Assembly: GCA_028564705.1 (NCBI GenBank)
Contig: JAPXFQ010000078.1
Coordinates: 2,294,001 to 2,358,000 of the forward strand
Reading direction: 5' to 3'
Length of the DNA stretch: 64,000 nt
DNA from: Apricaphanius iberus
Taxonomy: Eukaryota; Chordata; Actinopteri; Cyprinodontiformes; Aphaniidae
The notes beneath the pieces are model-generated. The model saw only the letters and a program-made list of their open reading frames with translations. It was not told where the DNA came from and searched no databases. This document shows positions 34,001 through 49,000 of this stretch, piece after piece. The stretch's first letter is position 1; each line of letters opens with the position of its first letter. The position numbers were made by a program, and so were the translations under genes.

Positions 34001-37000
34001 ACATCTGAGTTGATTTGATTATTTCAAAAGTTACTTTCATAGTTAGTAATTTGACCCATAAAGTGACAATTATTTAAACTGATTTACTACAAATAGGGAC
34101 TCGGTTCATCTTGGTTTTTAGATGATTATGGCTTACAGGTGATCAGAGTCAGAACTACATGACACCAGTAGAGAAGGATTTTAATACAGCAATGCTATCT
34201 CCGTGCCATGCTATGGCCTACATTACTATAGGGACGGTTTCTGTCTACTTATCAGTTGTTTAGGAAACAGTCTTCACACCTTCCACAGGGACATTAAGCT
34301 AATTCAAGTGCTGTATTCAAGCGGATTAATGGAAAGTTGAGTGGAAAAAGTTTGGTTTAAAAGGGGAAAAAAAGCTATGGGTATAACGGCACTCTTGAAC
34401 AGACCCACTAAGAAGGAGGGAACTGCAGTGGAGTCGGTGCTTTAAGAGTCGACTCAGATGGATTTCTCCAGGACTTAGGCCACAACTGTCACATTCCTTC
34501 GCTGGAGCCTCTTCTGAACCAGACCTCAGTTCCAGCTTACATGGGCTTTGAAGAAAATGAACTCAGCTATTGCTCATTGGTCTAAAGGGCTCATTTTAAG
34601 TAAAATTAGATTTTTACAATTAATTTGGAGATCAAAGTTGCCGAGTCTGGAGGACCAGTGGAGAGTCTAGTTCCAGCACTGATTTGTGGAGTCACTGTGT
34701 TTCCTCAGACCAGCGGTCTTCCAGGATGCTGACTTCCTTTCCCAGAAGGACTCGGCGCCTGCCCACGCTGCCAGCTGTACCAGCAGTTGTTTTAGTGACC
34801 ACGGTATCAGTGTACTTTAGAAACAGAGAAAACTATAGGGTTTTGTCAAGAAGATGAGTCACCAGGCTCAACTATGTGGACAACGGGAAGGATGCGATTA
34901 AAGCAACCTGCGATACCTTAACACTGCAGCAGAGCCATGCCCCTCCATGCATTGATGCAGAAATGATTGCAAATAAATTCCCAAATAAGTATAAAGTAGT
35001 ATAATCCAATGCATGTGGGTTAATTTGTATTGTGGTATATTCTTTTTTTCTCTTTATATATTTGACAAAATGACTGATTATGAGCACTTTCCAGACTCAT
35101 TGCAGCAAAACAACTTCAAAAATAAGTTCAGAATGCTCTTTAAAGTACGTCTACTTTGCAAAAGGCATTTAAAAATTATTCGATTAATTTTCAAAAGTAA
35201 TGCTACACAACAATTCTCAAAAATAAAGATGAAGATATATTAAATAAATTCTAAAAATTATGAAAACAAAGTTCATAATTGTCAGCTTTCCCGGTTACTT
35301 ATTTATACATTTAATATCGCACAAAAGAACACCTGCATGTATTTGAATTAAAAACGCTTCACGTTCAGCACGTTTCCTTTCCGTTAATTAGAAAAAAACC
35401 CAACAAACTTTCAATATATCTTGTGTGAAGATACACACTGAACATCGGTATCCTTGCATACCTGTTCCAAAGTATGTAGACACAGCTTGATGACATCATC
35501 AAAATGCATCACCCCAGTATAATCAAAATCTCTACCTTTGGCTAAATTTATATCATTTCTACCTTTATTTGTTTTTATATCGCCCAATACTAGTACATAG
35601 ATATACTTTTTAGAAGGAAGAATTTTCTCTCTATTTTTATATGATCTTATGTAATATCTTTGTCATCAGAGCAACTAAATTTGGGGTTTTCATTAGCTGT
35701 AAGCCATAATCTTTGAATTTAACTTGATAAAATCTGATCTGCTGATCAGAAGCTGCTTGTGACTCCAGATACAAGGTTGAAGCAAGGAGGGAAAACTACT
35801 TTTCATGCTTTTTTTCGGTATTCTTTATTTGCATAATTATTTCCTATTATGGGTCTTAAAAGTGCATTTCTTCCATATTACTTTGCTGTACAGCCATTTG
35901 GCATTATTGTGTTGAACTGCTTATTAATAAAGTTGGGTTGCTTTGTGTTTATAAAATATAAAACATGGGTTTTAATTTGTACTTTACTGGCTTAAATGAA
36001 CATTTTGGTAGTATTCTAATTTATCTCATCTCCTTTTTTTTAACAGCTTTCCAGTGGAAATCCCATCTATGACAAATATTATCGACAGGTAAAATATTTC
36101 CATAAACAAAATATTTTAATGTTTTAATGTATCCATTGAAACAAAGCTTTTTTTTTTAAAAACACATTTTTTTACCTTTTGGCCATGTTTTTAAGTTCTG
36201 TTATGTGTTCTTAACAAATTCCTGAAAGTTAAGAATAATTTCTGTAAAGCGATGTGTAAATGGTTTAAACTCTAAAACAGCTCCAGCTGCTCTGATAAAC
36301 TGTCGTAGTCCTGTCTGATCTCTGGTCTACCTTTTCAGTCAAGCCTTTGCGTCCAACAGAGGAAGTATAATTATGAATTATTAATCCTTCTCTTTTTCCA
36401 GCTAGTGAGGGAAGCTCCCCCTGGGTTTTATAAAAGACTACTAAGCTAATAGACTACTGGAACAAAAGCATTATTTTATACTCAGTATTGATTTTAGTGA
36501 GTCAAAGGCTCCTCTCTACCAAAGAGTGAGCCTCCCTATTTATTGTTTCTCGTCTGTCTTTATTTAAAACAGCAGCGTTCTGAATCTGTCATAAATCTGT
36601 CCACGTCTTAGTATTCTGTATAAATACCCACATTTCTGCTGGCATGTGTCTCATTTGATGTTTGTAATAATATGGGCGTGCTGATGTGTTTAGGTGGATC
36701 CCACTGGGAGCGGCCGGGTGGGGGCAGCAGATGCGGCTCTTTTCCTGAAGCAGTCAGGCTTGGCTGACATGGTTCTGGGAAAGGTGAATGAAGACTGAAG
36801 ATGGATCAGAAACACCACATTTGTCTTGGTTTTTTGATATTCTCATCGGGTAAAATTAATCTGTAATGTCTTAACGTCTCTGTAGATCTGGGATTTAGCA
36901 GACATCGAAAGAAAGGGTTTCCTAAACAAACAGGTAAAAACACAGTGGAGTCGCTTCGAAACCTCTTACTCCCCCTTGTGTTTGCGCATTTTTTCCAGCT

Positions 37001-40000
37001 CCAAATTTTTATAGTTTTATTTTAGCAAGACCATTTTTGAAATCTAGCGCTTTGCTCTTAATCATATGTTATGCTTCAGTGATTTAAATGTAAAATCACA
37101 AAAAAAAAATCTACCAATGAATCATAAATCAGTTTTTAATGTGTTTTTTTTTCATAAATCACATTAGTAACTTCAAACCTGCTCAAAACTATGTACGCTA
37201 TGTAAAATCACTTGTACTGCTGTTTAAATACAGGAAACAATAATTTAGTGCAATTTAAGTTAAAATATTTTGTCTACAATTAATTGTGAAGGGATGGGAC
37301 TTTCTGATGAGTGTTAGAAATGTAAAAGATTTGTAACAAAATTAATTGCATTTAGTAAATTCAACATTGTTTAAGGGCATAAAAAAGGATAAATTGTTTA
37401 TGGTGGATGATTTGATAGCAGTTTGTGTTGTACGTACATTTTAGCACCAAAAGTACGCTACTCAAAGAAACTTAAAAAGGGAAAAACGTATTAGTATTTA
37501 CACTTGGTGCTGCTGGATCGTTAGCAAATTGTGGGAACGGCTTTGAAACGGATAAAGAAGAAATGGGAGGAAATCTCCAAACTAAGAGTTGGAACGTTTT
37601 TGAAAACTGATTTGAACTCCAGCAGGCTCTTCTTGAACCGATCAAAAGTCTGAATCTGTGCATCAATCTAAATTTTATTTTATTTTGTGTCTGATATTAA
37701 CTCTGTCATGGAAAAAACAGTCTTTTCTTTAAATTTGGAGGGGGGAAAAAATCACATTAAATTTTGTTCTGAGACAAAATGATCAAGTAGTAAACGCCAA
37801 ATAAATCGCACTGGACTGCATCCTTGACTCAGATTTAGCCCCTTTCTAAGTGTGACTTCAGCACAATAACCATAGGCGACATCTGCAAGAGACGAGCTTG
37901 AAGTAAAAGAAAGAAAACAAAAACATTTCAAAGGCTACATCCTCTCCTGTCATAAGGCAATTTTTCTTAATTTGAACAGGGTGGAAAGAAGTTTGATTCA
38001 TTTCAGATTAATGAAGGGTAAAACTACAGCATCAACAACATACAGCTCCCTTGACTGATCTCTGTGGTGATGGCTAGGGATTTTAGGACAGTGCAGCACT
38101 TCACAAAGGCCATCCTATTAGGGATTTCTTCCAGGACAATAACTTTCCTTTTCACCATCCTGCATGTTCCCTTGATCCAAATCCCAAATTATGACATGTG
38201 AGGATGGATGGCAAGGAAAGCAGATGTCAGCTCCTTACCGTTGTTCCCCTTTTATGAGCCCAACTCTCTTTTATAGAGCAGCTTTCATACTAGCCTACTT
38301 TAAACACTCTCATCCAGCGATTGCTGAAAACTTTTAAGAGCTTATTTAGAGGTTAGGAAACCTGAAAAGGTGACAAAGTAATTTTATACGCCTTATGGTG
38401 TGCTTTGATATGGGATCCCTGCAAAGTTTACATGACTCTGTCTCATCTCCACTCAGCAATTCTTCATAGCGTTGAGGTTGGTTGCTTGTGCTCAGAATGG
38501 CCTGGAGGTGGCGCTAAAAAGTCTTAATGTGGCTGTTCCTCCACCCAAATTTGTAAGTTTGTTGCTTTGAATTATAATTCGTTGAATTTACATCTGTAGA
38601 AAGTGTGTTAAATATAATATTTTAATGACGTTCATTCAGATGTTGATTTTTAACACGTGTTGTTTTTCTAAATCTGCAGCATGATACAAGCAGTCCGCTG
38701 TTGGCAGGAGTGGCTGCTGACGCGCCTTGGGTTGTCAAGGTGAGGAGGTTTTGTTTGAGATTTGCTTCTTTTTTATTTAGGAACACTGTTTTTGAGAGTT
38801 TCATATTTTAATATGAGAGTATGTCAAAAATAAATCAGGGAATACATTATAATTGTTTGAACTTGCTGTATTTACCAGTAATATTTTAATTACAGGCTAA
38901 CCATCAGTTCAGATGCATATATTTACTGTCAAAACGTATAATCAAAAGGGGAATTCTCATAATTGAACCATTATGCTTTTTCTTTCTTTCTCCCTTCTGT
39001 AGCCAGAGGAGAAGATGAAGTTTGACTCCATTTTTGAGAGTTTGGGTCCAGTTGGTGGGATGCTGTCAGGAGACAAGGTTAAACCCGTTCTGCTCAACTC
39101 CAAGTTGCCTGTGGACATCCTGGGGCGGGTAAGAACCGATTTCAAACTTGTAAGGTTGTATTTCCTTATTTCTGAAATGTATTATTAATTTTTTTGTTTG
39201 GAAACATTGAATAGTTTCGGCTTTTATTTTTAAAGCTTTGATTGTTTAGTTTTTTTCTACATGGACACCAGAGGTTGCTCTAGACTTTTTCCTCATCTGT
39301 CATTTTCACTGACGGGGTCAAAGAAATTCTGTCATAATTTCAGTTTTACTCGTCAATTTTCAAAATCACACATCAAGCAGATGAATACATATATTAAATA
39401 TGAACAGTTCACCTGCTGTGGCCCGAACAAACCATTTTAAAACTTTTTTTTTCTTTCTCTACCAAGTGGTTACGGATGTGAATTGTAATCTGTCAAAATG
39501 ACAGATGGCCTTCAGATTTTTCCATAATCGTTTCAAAAAACAAAAGAACATAGGCAGAAAATATTTGGTTAATGTGTCCCCTGATGAAAACTCATCTATG
39601 GAAACTCGTTCCTGTTGTTTCCTAATGAAGGACTTTTTTTAAATGGATGGTTGCAGCACAAACAAAACAGTCTCTGAAAAAAAAAAGGCATTAAATGTTT
39701 TCTCCACTTTAGTTGTTCTTGTATGTATATGTTTGTGACAAAATTTATTATACACATCTGACCTTGTTCAAATGCTGTCCAATCGGTTCCATTGCTTAGT
39801 TAACATACATTATACAGTTTTGTAATGACAGATGCTGACTAATGTCGTCTTTGTGTGTTGAAGGTGTGGGAGCTCAGTGACCTCGATAGAGATGGCATGT
39901 TGGATAGAGATGAATTTTCTGTGGTAAGATTAATGACATTTAAGATTAGTGACCTTTTATGCCTTGAATCTTACTTTAAATACATTTTGTTACAGAAGAC

Positions 40001-43000
40001 TACTCTGAATTTATTTTTCCAAACGGAAATTTAAAAGAGCAGTATACATTTGCATTTAGCCCCTTGCATCATTATTTTGTTATACCACATTTCACTGTTG
40101 TTATATCTGTCTTTAGTGGATGTCATTACCAGCTTTGCGCACCTAGATAATGGAATTACTGCCAATTTTTCTTTGCAGAAATGTTTTGGTAATGTTTGGT
40201 AATTTTACAGATTGTAGAGCTGAAGGGAACAAAATCAATGTGCATGGAAGAAATGTAAAGATTAAATCACAGCTAGGTAATTATAATTTCTGATTGATTT
40301 TCTTTCTTTCTTTTTTTTTTGCTGCTCTTTCCCAGGCAATGTTTCTGGTGTATAGAGCTCTAGAGGGCGAGTCTGTTCCCATGTCCCTACCGCCTCCTTT
40401 AGTTCCTCCCTCTAAGAGGAAAAAACCTGCAGGGGCGCCCGCGATGCCCTTGTTACCCTCACCTCCCTCTGTGAAAGACAGTCGCTCCTCCCACACCGGC
40501 TCGAAGACCCTTCCCCTCCCTCCCAAACCCGCGCCAGCTCCTGCCCCAACACCAGCAGCTGCCCCTGTGAGTACAGCTTCTGTCTCTCCTGTGCACGCAG
40601 TACCTAAAAACTTTTTGTTTTTGCTTTTTTTTCTTGACTAACAACAAAAATTTGAGCAACACAAATTAAAATGATCTCAAACTGGCTAGCTCAATGTATT
40701 TTTCTAAAGAAGAAGAGTAGAAAGAGTGTTAAGGTGAGTGAATATCTGTTGGCTTGATGCACTGTGGTTGCACTCAATCGTCTTTGGTGTTCTTTTGTTT
40801 TTATGGAGCAAAGAGTGAAGTTGGTTTTGTTGACTATGCAGTGGGTGGTGTCGGCGGCAGAGAAAGCAAAGTATGACGAACTGTTCAGCAAGACGGATAG
40901 CGACATGGACGGCTTGGTGTCTGGGGCAGAAGTCAGGGATATTTTTCTCAAAACTGGGCTGCCGTCTGCCACGCTGGCACGAATCTGGTAAGCAGAGATG
41001 TTACCTCGCCAATACGCAGTTCTCTTGAGAAAACATTGTGTTCAATTTCTGCTCACTGATTTGTATTTTTTTTGTCATGGACAGAGAAATTATGTAGAAT
41101 GTATTTCTGTAAAGAAAATTACTAAATTATCATTAATCAAATATATAGGCCTTGTTTTAAATGTAATTGCACACTGCGATGGATCTTTAAAGGGTAACTG
41201 AATCTCTGGCACATGTTTTTACATAAGACCAGTAACATGATAGATTCCCCCCCCACTCACGTCAGCTGGTGACAGTCTGTCGTGTCAATCCTGTCTATTG
41301 GTTTCCATAACGGCAGAACATCATAGATCAGTCGGGTATTAAAAAGTTATCGCCTGAGGTGTAAATCATTAGCCTGTTATGTAACTGGTATGTGTTCTTG
41401 TTCTCAGGGAGCTTTGTGACATCGGAGACATGGGAAAGCTGACTCGTGAACAGTTTGCATTGGCGCTGTATCTGATCAATCTGAAGCTGACGAAAGGCCT
41501 GGACCCACCGCAGACTCTCGCGCCGGAAATGATCCCTCCATCTGACAGACAAAACAACAAGCTGGTGAGACCCATAAGTCCACTCAACTCTGTAAATGCT
41601 GCCTGAGACAAACACAGAGGGCTTTCCACTGATTTATGGGAATGTAATTTTCAGATAAAACTTTTATGCCACTACGATTTAAAGGAAGATTTATGTGATT
41701 AAATGCCACACTCAGAGTTGTTTTTCCCTTTATTAACACACTGTCATGTCCATACACATTTTAAATACATTCTCCAATGCAGAGTACCAGTTGGTATTAT
41801 AAGGCTAATAAAATGAGCGAAACGGTCAATAACCATGGAAAAATCTGAATGAAATCACAGAATATGAGCTTTGTTAGACATTTTCTACCCAGTTCCTCCT
41901 AGCTTAAGAGCTCTGAAGACATTTTTCTAAAGTTTATTACTAACTTAATTATTTCTTATAAGTCTTTTTCATCAAACATACATTTAGTTTGTCCTATCTT
42001 TCCATCATTACTGTTTTTTCTTCTTTATTAGAATGTTTTTTTTTGTGTGTGTGTGTGGTTCTCTTTCTGGCTTTGAAAAATCCTTTCACGATGTGTGAAG
42101 GTAAGCTTTGGCACATTTTATATCAGCCTTTTTTGTGTTTTTCAGAACAATGCAAACCTGGCAGCTGACTTCTCTGCTATAAAAGAGCTGGACACCCTCA
42201 GCAATGAGATTGTTGAACTACAAAAGTAAGATATCATCGTGGGGCCTGTTTCATGAAGCAGGTTGAGTGAAAAACCTGAGTTAAGCCTGCAATGAGGGAA
42301 TCTCTGGTTTTCGTTCAGGATAGCTCTGACTCAGTTACCTGGGCAACATAGTCCATGAACCTAACCTGCTGCCTGGAAGGTTTGCTCCAACTAACTCTGA
42401 GTTTCTCCTGCTCTTAAAATGAAGCTTACAGTCTGAAAGCAATGGTAGACACGGTGTGTTTTTTTTCTTGAACCTGTTGATGTTGAAGCACAGATGCTCT
42501 GCAGAAATCTCCACCAGGAGAGGATTATCATTTTATATTTTACCCATTATAAAAACTCTGTAGAATATTAAGTGTAGGTATGTACAACAGCATGGATGTC
42601 TGCCATAGTAGAGGGCTCCACAAGACAGATCACACCATCAGAAACTGGAAGATTAGTCAACTGATTATTAACCAGAAAAGTGCCCTACCTAATAGATTTT
42701 TTTTAAATACAGTCCATGTCCCATCACAAATCTTCTGACTGAGTCACCTTAAAATAGGTTTATATCTGAGAGCAACAGCAGCCGGAGACCAAGAACTGTA
42801 GCCTACAGAAGAGTGGATGGCAAGTACATCTAACATTATGCCATTTATTTAAATAACTTGACTCTCATGTAGGCCCTTGTATTCTGATGAGCTCCCCCTC
42901 AGAGCTTCCCTCACCAGCAGGTTGTCCACTGTTTAGACTGAGGGCCATCTCTTCAGCCTCTGTGAGTGGTGGTGGTTGTAGATCACCACCTGTTTTGCGG

Positions 43001-46000
43001 GCCTTAGCCTTCTTTCTGTTGGCTATTCTAGAGGTCAAATTCAGGCATTCAGGTATGGTTTTCATCTAGACAACAATAAAAGATGGCAATGATAATATGG
43101 ATGAAGATTTTAATTTTTCTTTGTTTAGGCAGGTTTACATAAGCTTTGCCCCCAAACCATTTATTTAAACCCACCAGGGACCGTCCTGTATAAAGATCTA
43201 TTGGGCTTTTAGTTCTGTTTGCATGACAGTTATTTTACTAACATTAATTCCACATTTAAGAAATAGGCAAACTGTATATATAGGCTATTGGGCTCATATA
43301 GTTATCTCTCATGGTGCTTAAATTATATTTGAAATATCACAAATCAGAGTTAAAATTGAAATGGAAGCAACTACAAGGGGCTTGTAGAGTATATTTGTGC
43401 ACATATTTACATTTACACACTTTATAGGACCGCAAACAGTCATATATGATCAATTTATACAATTTCCCATGGTTTTTTATAAGAGTCATGCTGCCATGGT
43501 CACTAGGAAGGTTCCTACAACCTTCACTAATACTCCAACATTATGCAATACCCAATATGTAAGAGTTGTACAGTAACATAATCACACTACAATCTAATGT
43601 CTCAATCATTTTGGAAGTAATGTTGCATTGAAACAGATTTCCTTCTCAGTCGGCCTGGTGTTGGCACGTTTTTTTTATCATTTTTAAAAGGCTGCAGAGG
43701 AATATAGTCATTGTTTAAAATATGTGTCCCTCCTCCATACTTCCTGGTTCCAGAGACAATCACAAGTGTGCCCAAAAATGTTGACAGTTCTTCAACACAA
43801 ACACTGCACCGCCATTTGTAATTTGACACCAACTTGGCTAGAGGCTAATGTTGAGCTAACAATGCTAGCAGTAAATAAAAAAAACAATAACTCAACACTA
43901 CAGTGACATTTATCTATTTATAAACTCACTGTGTATGATTCGTCTTTGTTCATCATCTTGAATCATCTGGAACTGATCCGTAACTGGCAGCCCGGCATGA
44001 AACTCACAGAAAGGGGGTGATGACTGGCTGAGAGCGGACTCTATTATTTTTTTATAGGGACTGCAGTAATTTTGTTTACTTATTGCACCTTTAAAAATGG
44101 ACCTGAAGGGCTGTTCCCTGTGTTCATCCTCTGTATCATACCAAACTAGGCTAATAATTGAGTCTTCATTTATACTGTGTCATTTATATATTTATGTGGG
44201 AAACAAAAAATCATGGATTATTTATTAGAAATTCATAGGAGCTCTGAACAACCTAAAAACTAAGGTATAAATTAAAACCTGCTTGAATTACATGTATTTA
44301 AAATTGATTTGTTAAGAGACACCAACAGGTTATAAACAGTTCCACTGTTTGGTGAGAAATGCTGCTTAATATTGAATGGTTTGCTCTCTAATAATGTTTC
44401 TTTTTTTGGAAGCTTAGGTTGCCACAATATAGGATTGAATTGTTGTAACTCCTTTACAGAGCCAATAAATGTAGCGGCTACCATTTGTTAGACCTTTCTC
44501 ATCCTTCCTATTGGGGAGTCAATCCTATCTACCTCCGGTCCATGGGTCCCCTACTGCCAAAAAAAGGTTATGAGAATAAATGGAGCTGTAAAAGTTATTT
44601 TCTGGTCCAGTTTGAAATTCACCGTGGATTGAACATATGAATTCGTGAATTTTAAAGACACATTTTGATGTAGAGAAAACGCTGATTTACTTCAGGCTTC
44701 GTGTAAAAACACTCACCGGACTACAACTGATGGAGGAGGAGACAAATGGCTGTGAGTTTAGCATGCTTCGCCTCCTTCCTCCAGGGTGCAGGAAGGAGCA
44801 TTAAATGTGGAGAAAACCACTATAAATCTGGCCATGTGGAAAATGGCAGCTATGCTGGGGGAGAAACAGTCGATGGACTTAGAGCCAGCATGTGAGTAAA
44901 GATCTACAAGAACTCAGTGAGTATTTTAAATGCTAGCTAGCGTTTGCTCGGTGACATCATATAAGCGACCTCTGATTTGTGGGCGTTTCATTTGTGAATT
45001 TTCATAATCAAATGAATCCCAAATTGCTTGACAAATACAGTTGAAACACACATCATTGGTTATTTAAATGGAGCTACAAAATATGTGTGATTCATGGCGT
45101 GAGACGAAGCGGACCAGAAAATAACTTTTATCGCTCCATTGGCTTCCATTCATTTGTTTAGTTTATAGAGTCATATATCCTGAAAGGGGGGGGGGGGGGT
45201 TTACAAAGAGCAGCATTTGGTTTGAAAACTAAAACTGCTTTTCACCTTCCTCTGCTTGGATTTTCAGTTTTTCTCATTTCAAATCACATTCCTGCTGTTA
45301 CTTGCACAGTATATTATCTCTTATTAATAGTCTGTTTGCAGATTTTTGTTAAATCCCTACTTAGTTGCACATTTCTTTGGATCTAACTCTGCTATTTTTT
45401 ACAACTGTAAGTTATCTCTCCAGTGTTATAAATTTGCATTTACTGTGTAGTTTCTTATTCTTACTGTTTTGGTTACTCACGACTTACTGCTGGTACCTGA
45501 ATTTCCCAAAGGTGGGAGGATAAAAGGATATTTCTAGATATTGCTAGAGCAGTTGATGTTTCATTTGTTTTTGCATGAATTTTTTTTCTAGAACATTCTT
45601 TGGTTCGGTCGTGGGCTACGTCTGTTTTTTTGTTTGTTTTTTTTTAAATAGGAAAAAAGAATTCAAGTTCCCCAAACATGAGATTTGAGAATGAGAAGTG
45701 AGAAACTGGCTGTTCAGCCCACCTGCATTTTTATATATACACACTCCTTTAAAAGTACCCTTGTAGCAGCTGGTAAAGGTAATCATACGTGAAAGTGGGA
45801 ACCAAGTCACAGACCAAACAGGCATCAGATGAAAACTAGAAACCTGAAGAGATGATACATTTTTACAGCTGCTTCAGATGTTTGCTGCCACGCTCCCCTC
45901 AAAATGAAGATGATTGTCAAAGTGAAAGCAGGTAAACTGAGGAGTGAGACGTTCTTAACTGCAGCTCTGAAACATTAGCAGGTGGAATGTTTGTTTTGAT

Positions 46001-49000
46001 GTGTGGCAAGAAAGAGAATGTAAAAATAGATGCCGTGTTTGAAAGGTATTTTTATCTGGCATCGATGATAGACGGCAAAGACTATTGGCTTTGGCTTGAT
46101 TTATTTTTAAATAACTCTTTAAAGTAAGTCTGTTGTGAATAACCTTTAGATAATGTGGCAGAGCTCATGCTTTCTCTACAAAAAGGTTTTAAAAAAATGG
46201 AGTATGCTTGTATTACCAAGTCTTGGAAAATGTTTTGTTTTTCTTCTTTTTTGCTGAAAGACAAGAATTTTAAAAAATGCACTCATTTAAAATGTACTTT
46301 ATTTTCTGATTCACCTAAACATATGCTATTTTTTTATTTCCTGGTTGAATTAAAACTCATAGGAAAATAAAAAAGGGTAATTTTACTAGTAGTGTGCTCT
46401 CTTTGTTGCCTCATGATTTAATTATTCAACAATTATTACACATTATAATTTTTCCATATTTCGTGTATTTTTTTTTGGTCATTCCTTCTATGAGTACTTT
46501 CTACTTTAAATCCATTAAGTTTCCATTAATTGAAGTATTCTAACAAATGCATGTCCTGTTTTTCATTATCTGAAACCACAAATGAAACCAACACATGTCC
46601 AGAATGTTTCATAATTACGTCATGGTAAAAACTTTTCATGAAGGCTTCAGGGAACTTGTGTTGGCTTTAGAAGCATAATACACAACAACAAAGATGCTAC
46701 TTTCACAACTAAAGTGCAAATATTTTCTATACCAAAGTAATCAGATAGAGAAAACTAATAGTACAAGACAAACTTTGAAAGACTGAAGACTATTTTCGGG
46801 AAAAAAAGTTACACAACTTGGACATGAAGCAAAGTCTTGCCCAGTCGTTTTCTGTTGTTTTCATAAAAACCAAACTATTTTGAAATGCTTGTTTTCAAGC
46901 ATTGCAGCCCATACTGAGTGTGTGTGGGGGGGATGAATATTGATGATTGTTGTTTATTGTTTGAATATTGTGGTACCTTCAGATTAAGACCCACTTACTA
47001 TTCAATCAGGTTTGAGGTTGAAGCCAAAGCCTGTTGAATAAATGTCAGAAATTACTCCCTGTTGAAATTGTGCCCCTGTGTTACTCTTAATTACTCACAA
47101 AAAAGTGAAACACTTAAGTTTAGAGATTGTTTGTAAAGTTGATAGGATTCAGGAAGATGGCAGTCAGACGCTTGAAAAGGCTTCATTTAATGCAAGCTTT
47201 AGTTTTCAGAATTAAGTCAAATTTCCCTTTTTTTAATTTCACTTCTGCATAGTTAGTTTCAGTGTTTTGAAAATGAGTGAGGTTTCTTCTGTTGTGAAGC
47301 ATTTTAACAATTTAAACTGAAATTGCACCATTGAATGTTCTGCCTATTTCTACACAACTGATGTTTTTGCAACAGATTTGTACTTACTGAATTGTAGTTT
47401 CTGAAAAGACGCTCTAACTAGCTTTAACTTGTACTCCTGAAAAGTTAATGTTACACCACAGCATTCTGGAGGGAAAAAACCTGCATCCTGACATTCACTG
47501 GGGGTTTCCTTTGACACCTAGCTGAACAGATCAGTCACTTCTTTGCACAGCGTAGCTTCACACATCTACAGCTGCAGCGTTGGACGCCCGATTCGTAGAT
47601 TACAAATCTAATGACATGTGAAGTAGGGCCAATTTTAATCAGACTCCATATTTCAACCAATAGGTTGGTTTTTAATGCTCTGCTTGCAAAAATGCATCTT
47701 TATTATTAATTGTGTGTATTTCAGCAACCGCAAGGTCTGTTTGAAAACCTGTGGTTTCCTAGTAAAGAGGAACTTTTGTGAGATTTGTTTTTTTAAATAT
47801 ATTTTATCCCACGTTTTTTTCCCATTATTTACCCCCCCGGGCTCCTACCTAGTTCCAGTTCTGGGCATTGCTCTCCCTCTGCTAACTTTGGGAGGGCCCT
47901 GCACTGAAGCTCAAGCCTCACTCTTGCCTGAGGAGTGGGCAGGCCCTTCTTTTCACCTATAGGGGGCAGGGTTTCCCCAACGCGTGGAAGGATCACGTTA
48001 TTCCAGCCAGATCCTCCCCAACCCTTCAGGCGTCCCAGTCAGCCAGGAGGAGGCAGTATACAGCCCAGAACTGATGCATGTTTTTGTGAGAGTAACATGC
48101 TACTCAAGGAAGAATGGGGAGAAAATGGAAACTCCACACAGAAAGGCCCTTTTGCCAACCCCACCCAGGGTGCGGGTGCTGATGATATGGAGGAGGAACA
48201 AACCCTCAGAACCCACAGCGTCCCTGGCAGGAATCAAACCCAGGACCTTCTAGCTGTGAGGGGAGCTGTGCTACCAGCTGTGCCAACATTCTCCTAATTT
48301 GTGAGATTTGTTTGGATGAGTAAATATTATTTGTTACTAGGAAGAGAATTTGATAAAAAATGTAAAAAGCAAAAATAAAAAATTACTATTAAATTCCCCC
48401 CCAAAAATCTATTTAGAAGAATTCTTTGAGAGTTATTCTAATGAAACTCTAAACATTAATCAATATTATTGACGTATTATAATATATTATAATGGGATAA
48501 AAGATAAAAGATGGTTCTTATAAGGTAGGGCAGAGAGTTCTCCTGAACTATCTGAATATTCATTTAGTAATTCTTGTCAAGCTTCATGTTTTTAAATATA
48601 AATATATTTATACTTGAATAGGATAAGAAGCAAATCCAATTAGTTCAAAAGGAGCCGAACTTTCTGAACAGCACACCACCCAGCTCTCTTTACTCTCTCC
48701 TGCCGGTAGAAATGGCAACGTAAAATGGACATGCAGCCTTAGAAGAACAAATGATAGATGTTGTAGCTCAGCTCTTCATGACTCATCTCTCTCTCACTCT
48801 CTCCACTTTCCTCCATCCTCATGCAGCCATCTGCTTCTCGTTCCTCACTTCCCACTCGTTTCACCATCCAAGCACATGCTCACTTTCCAAATCACTTTAT
48901 CTCTGCGATTACAGAAAAGTACATCCTGGAACGCACCTGCTTTCCTTCTTGATTTTTATGCAGCTCTTTGTGCTGGGAGTTGCGATTCTGGGACAGGATA

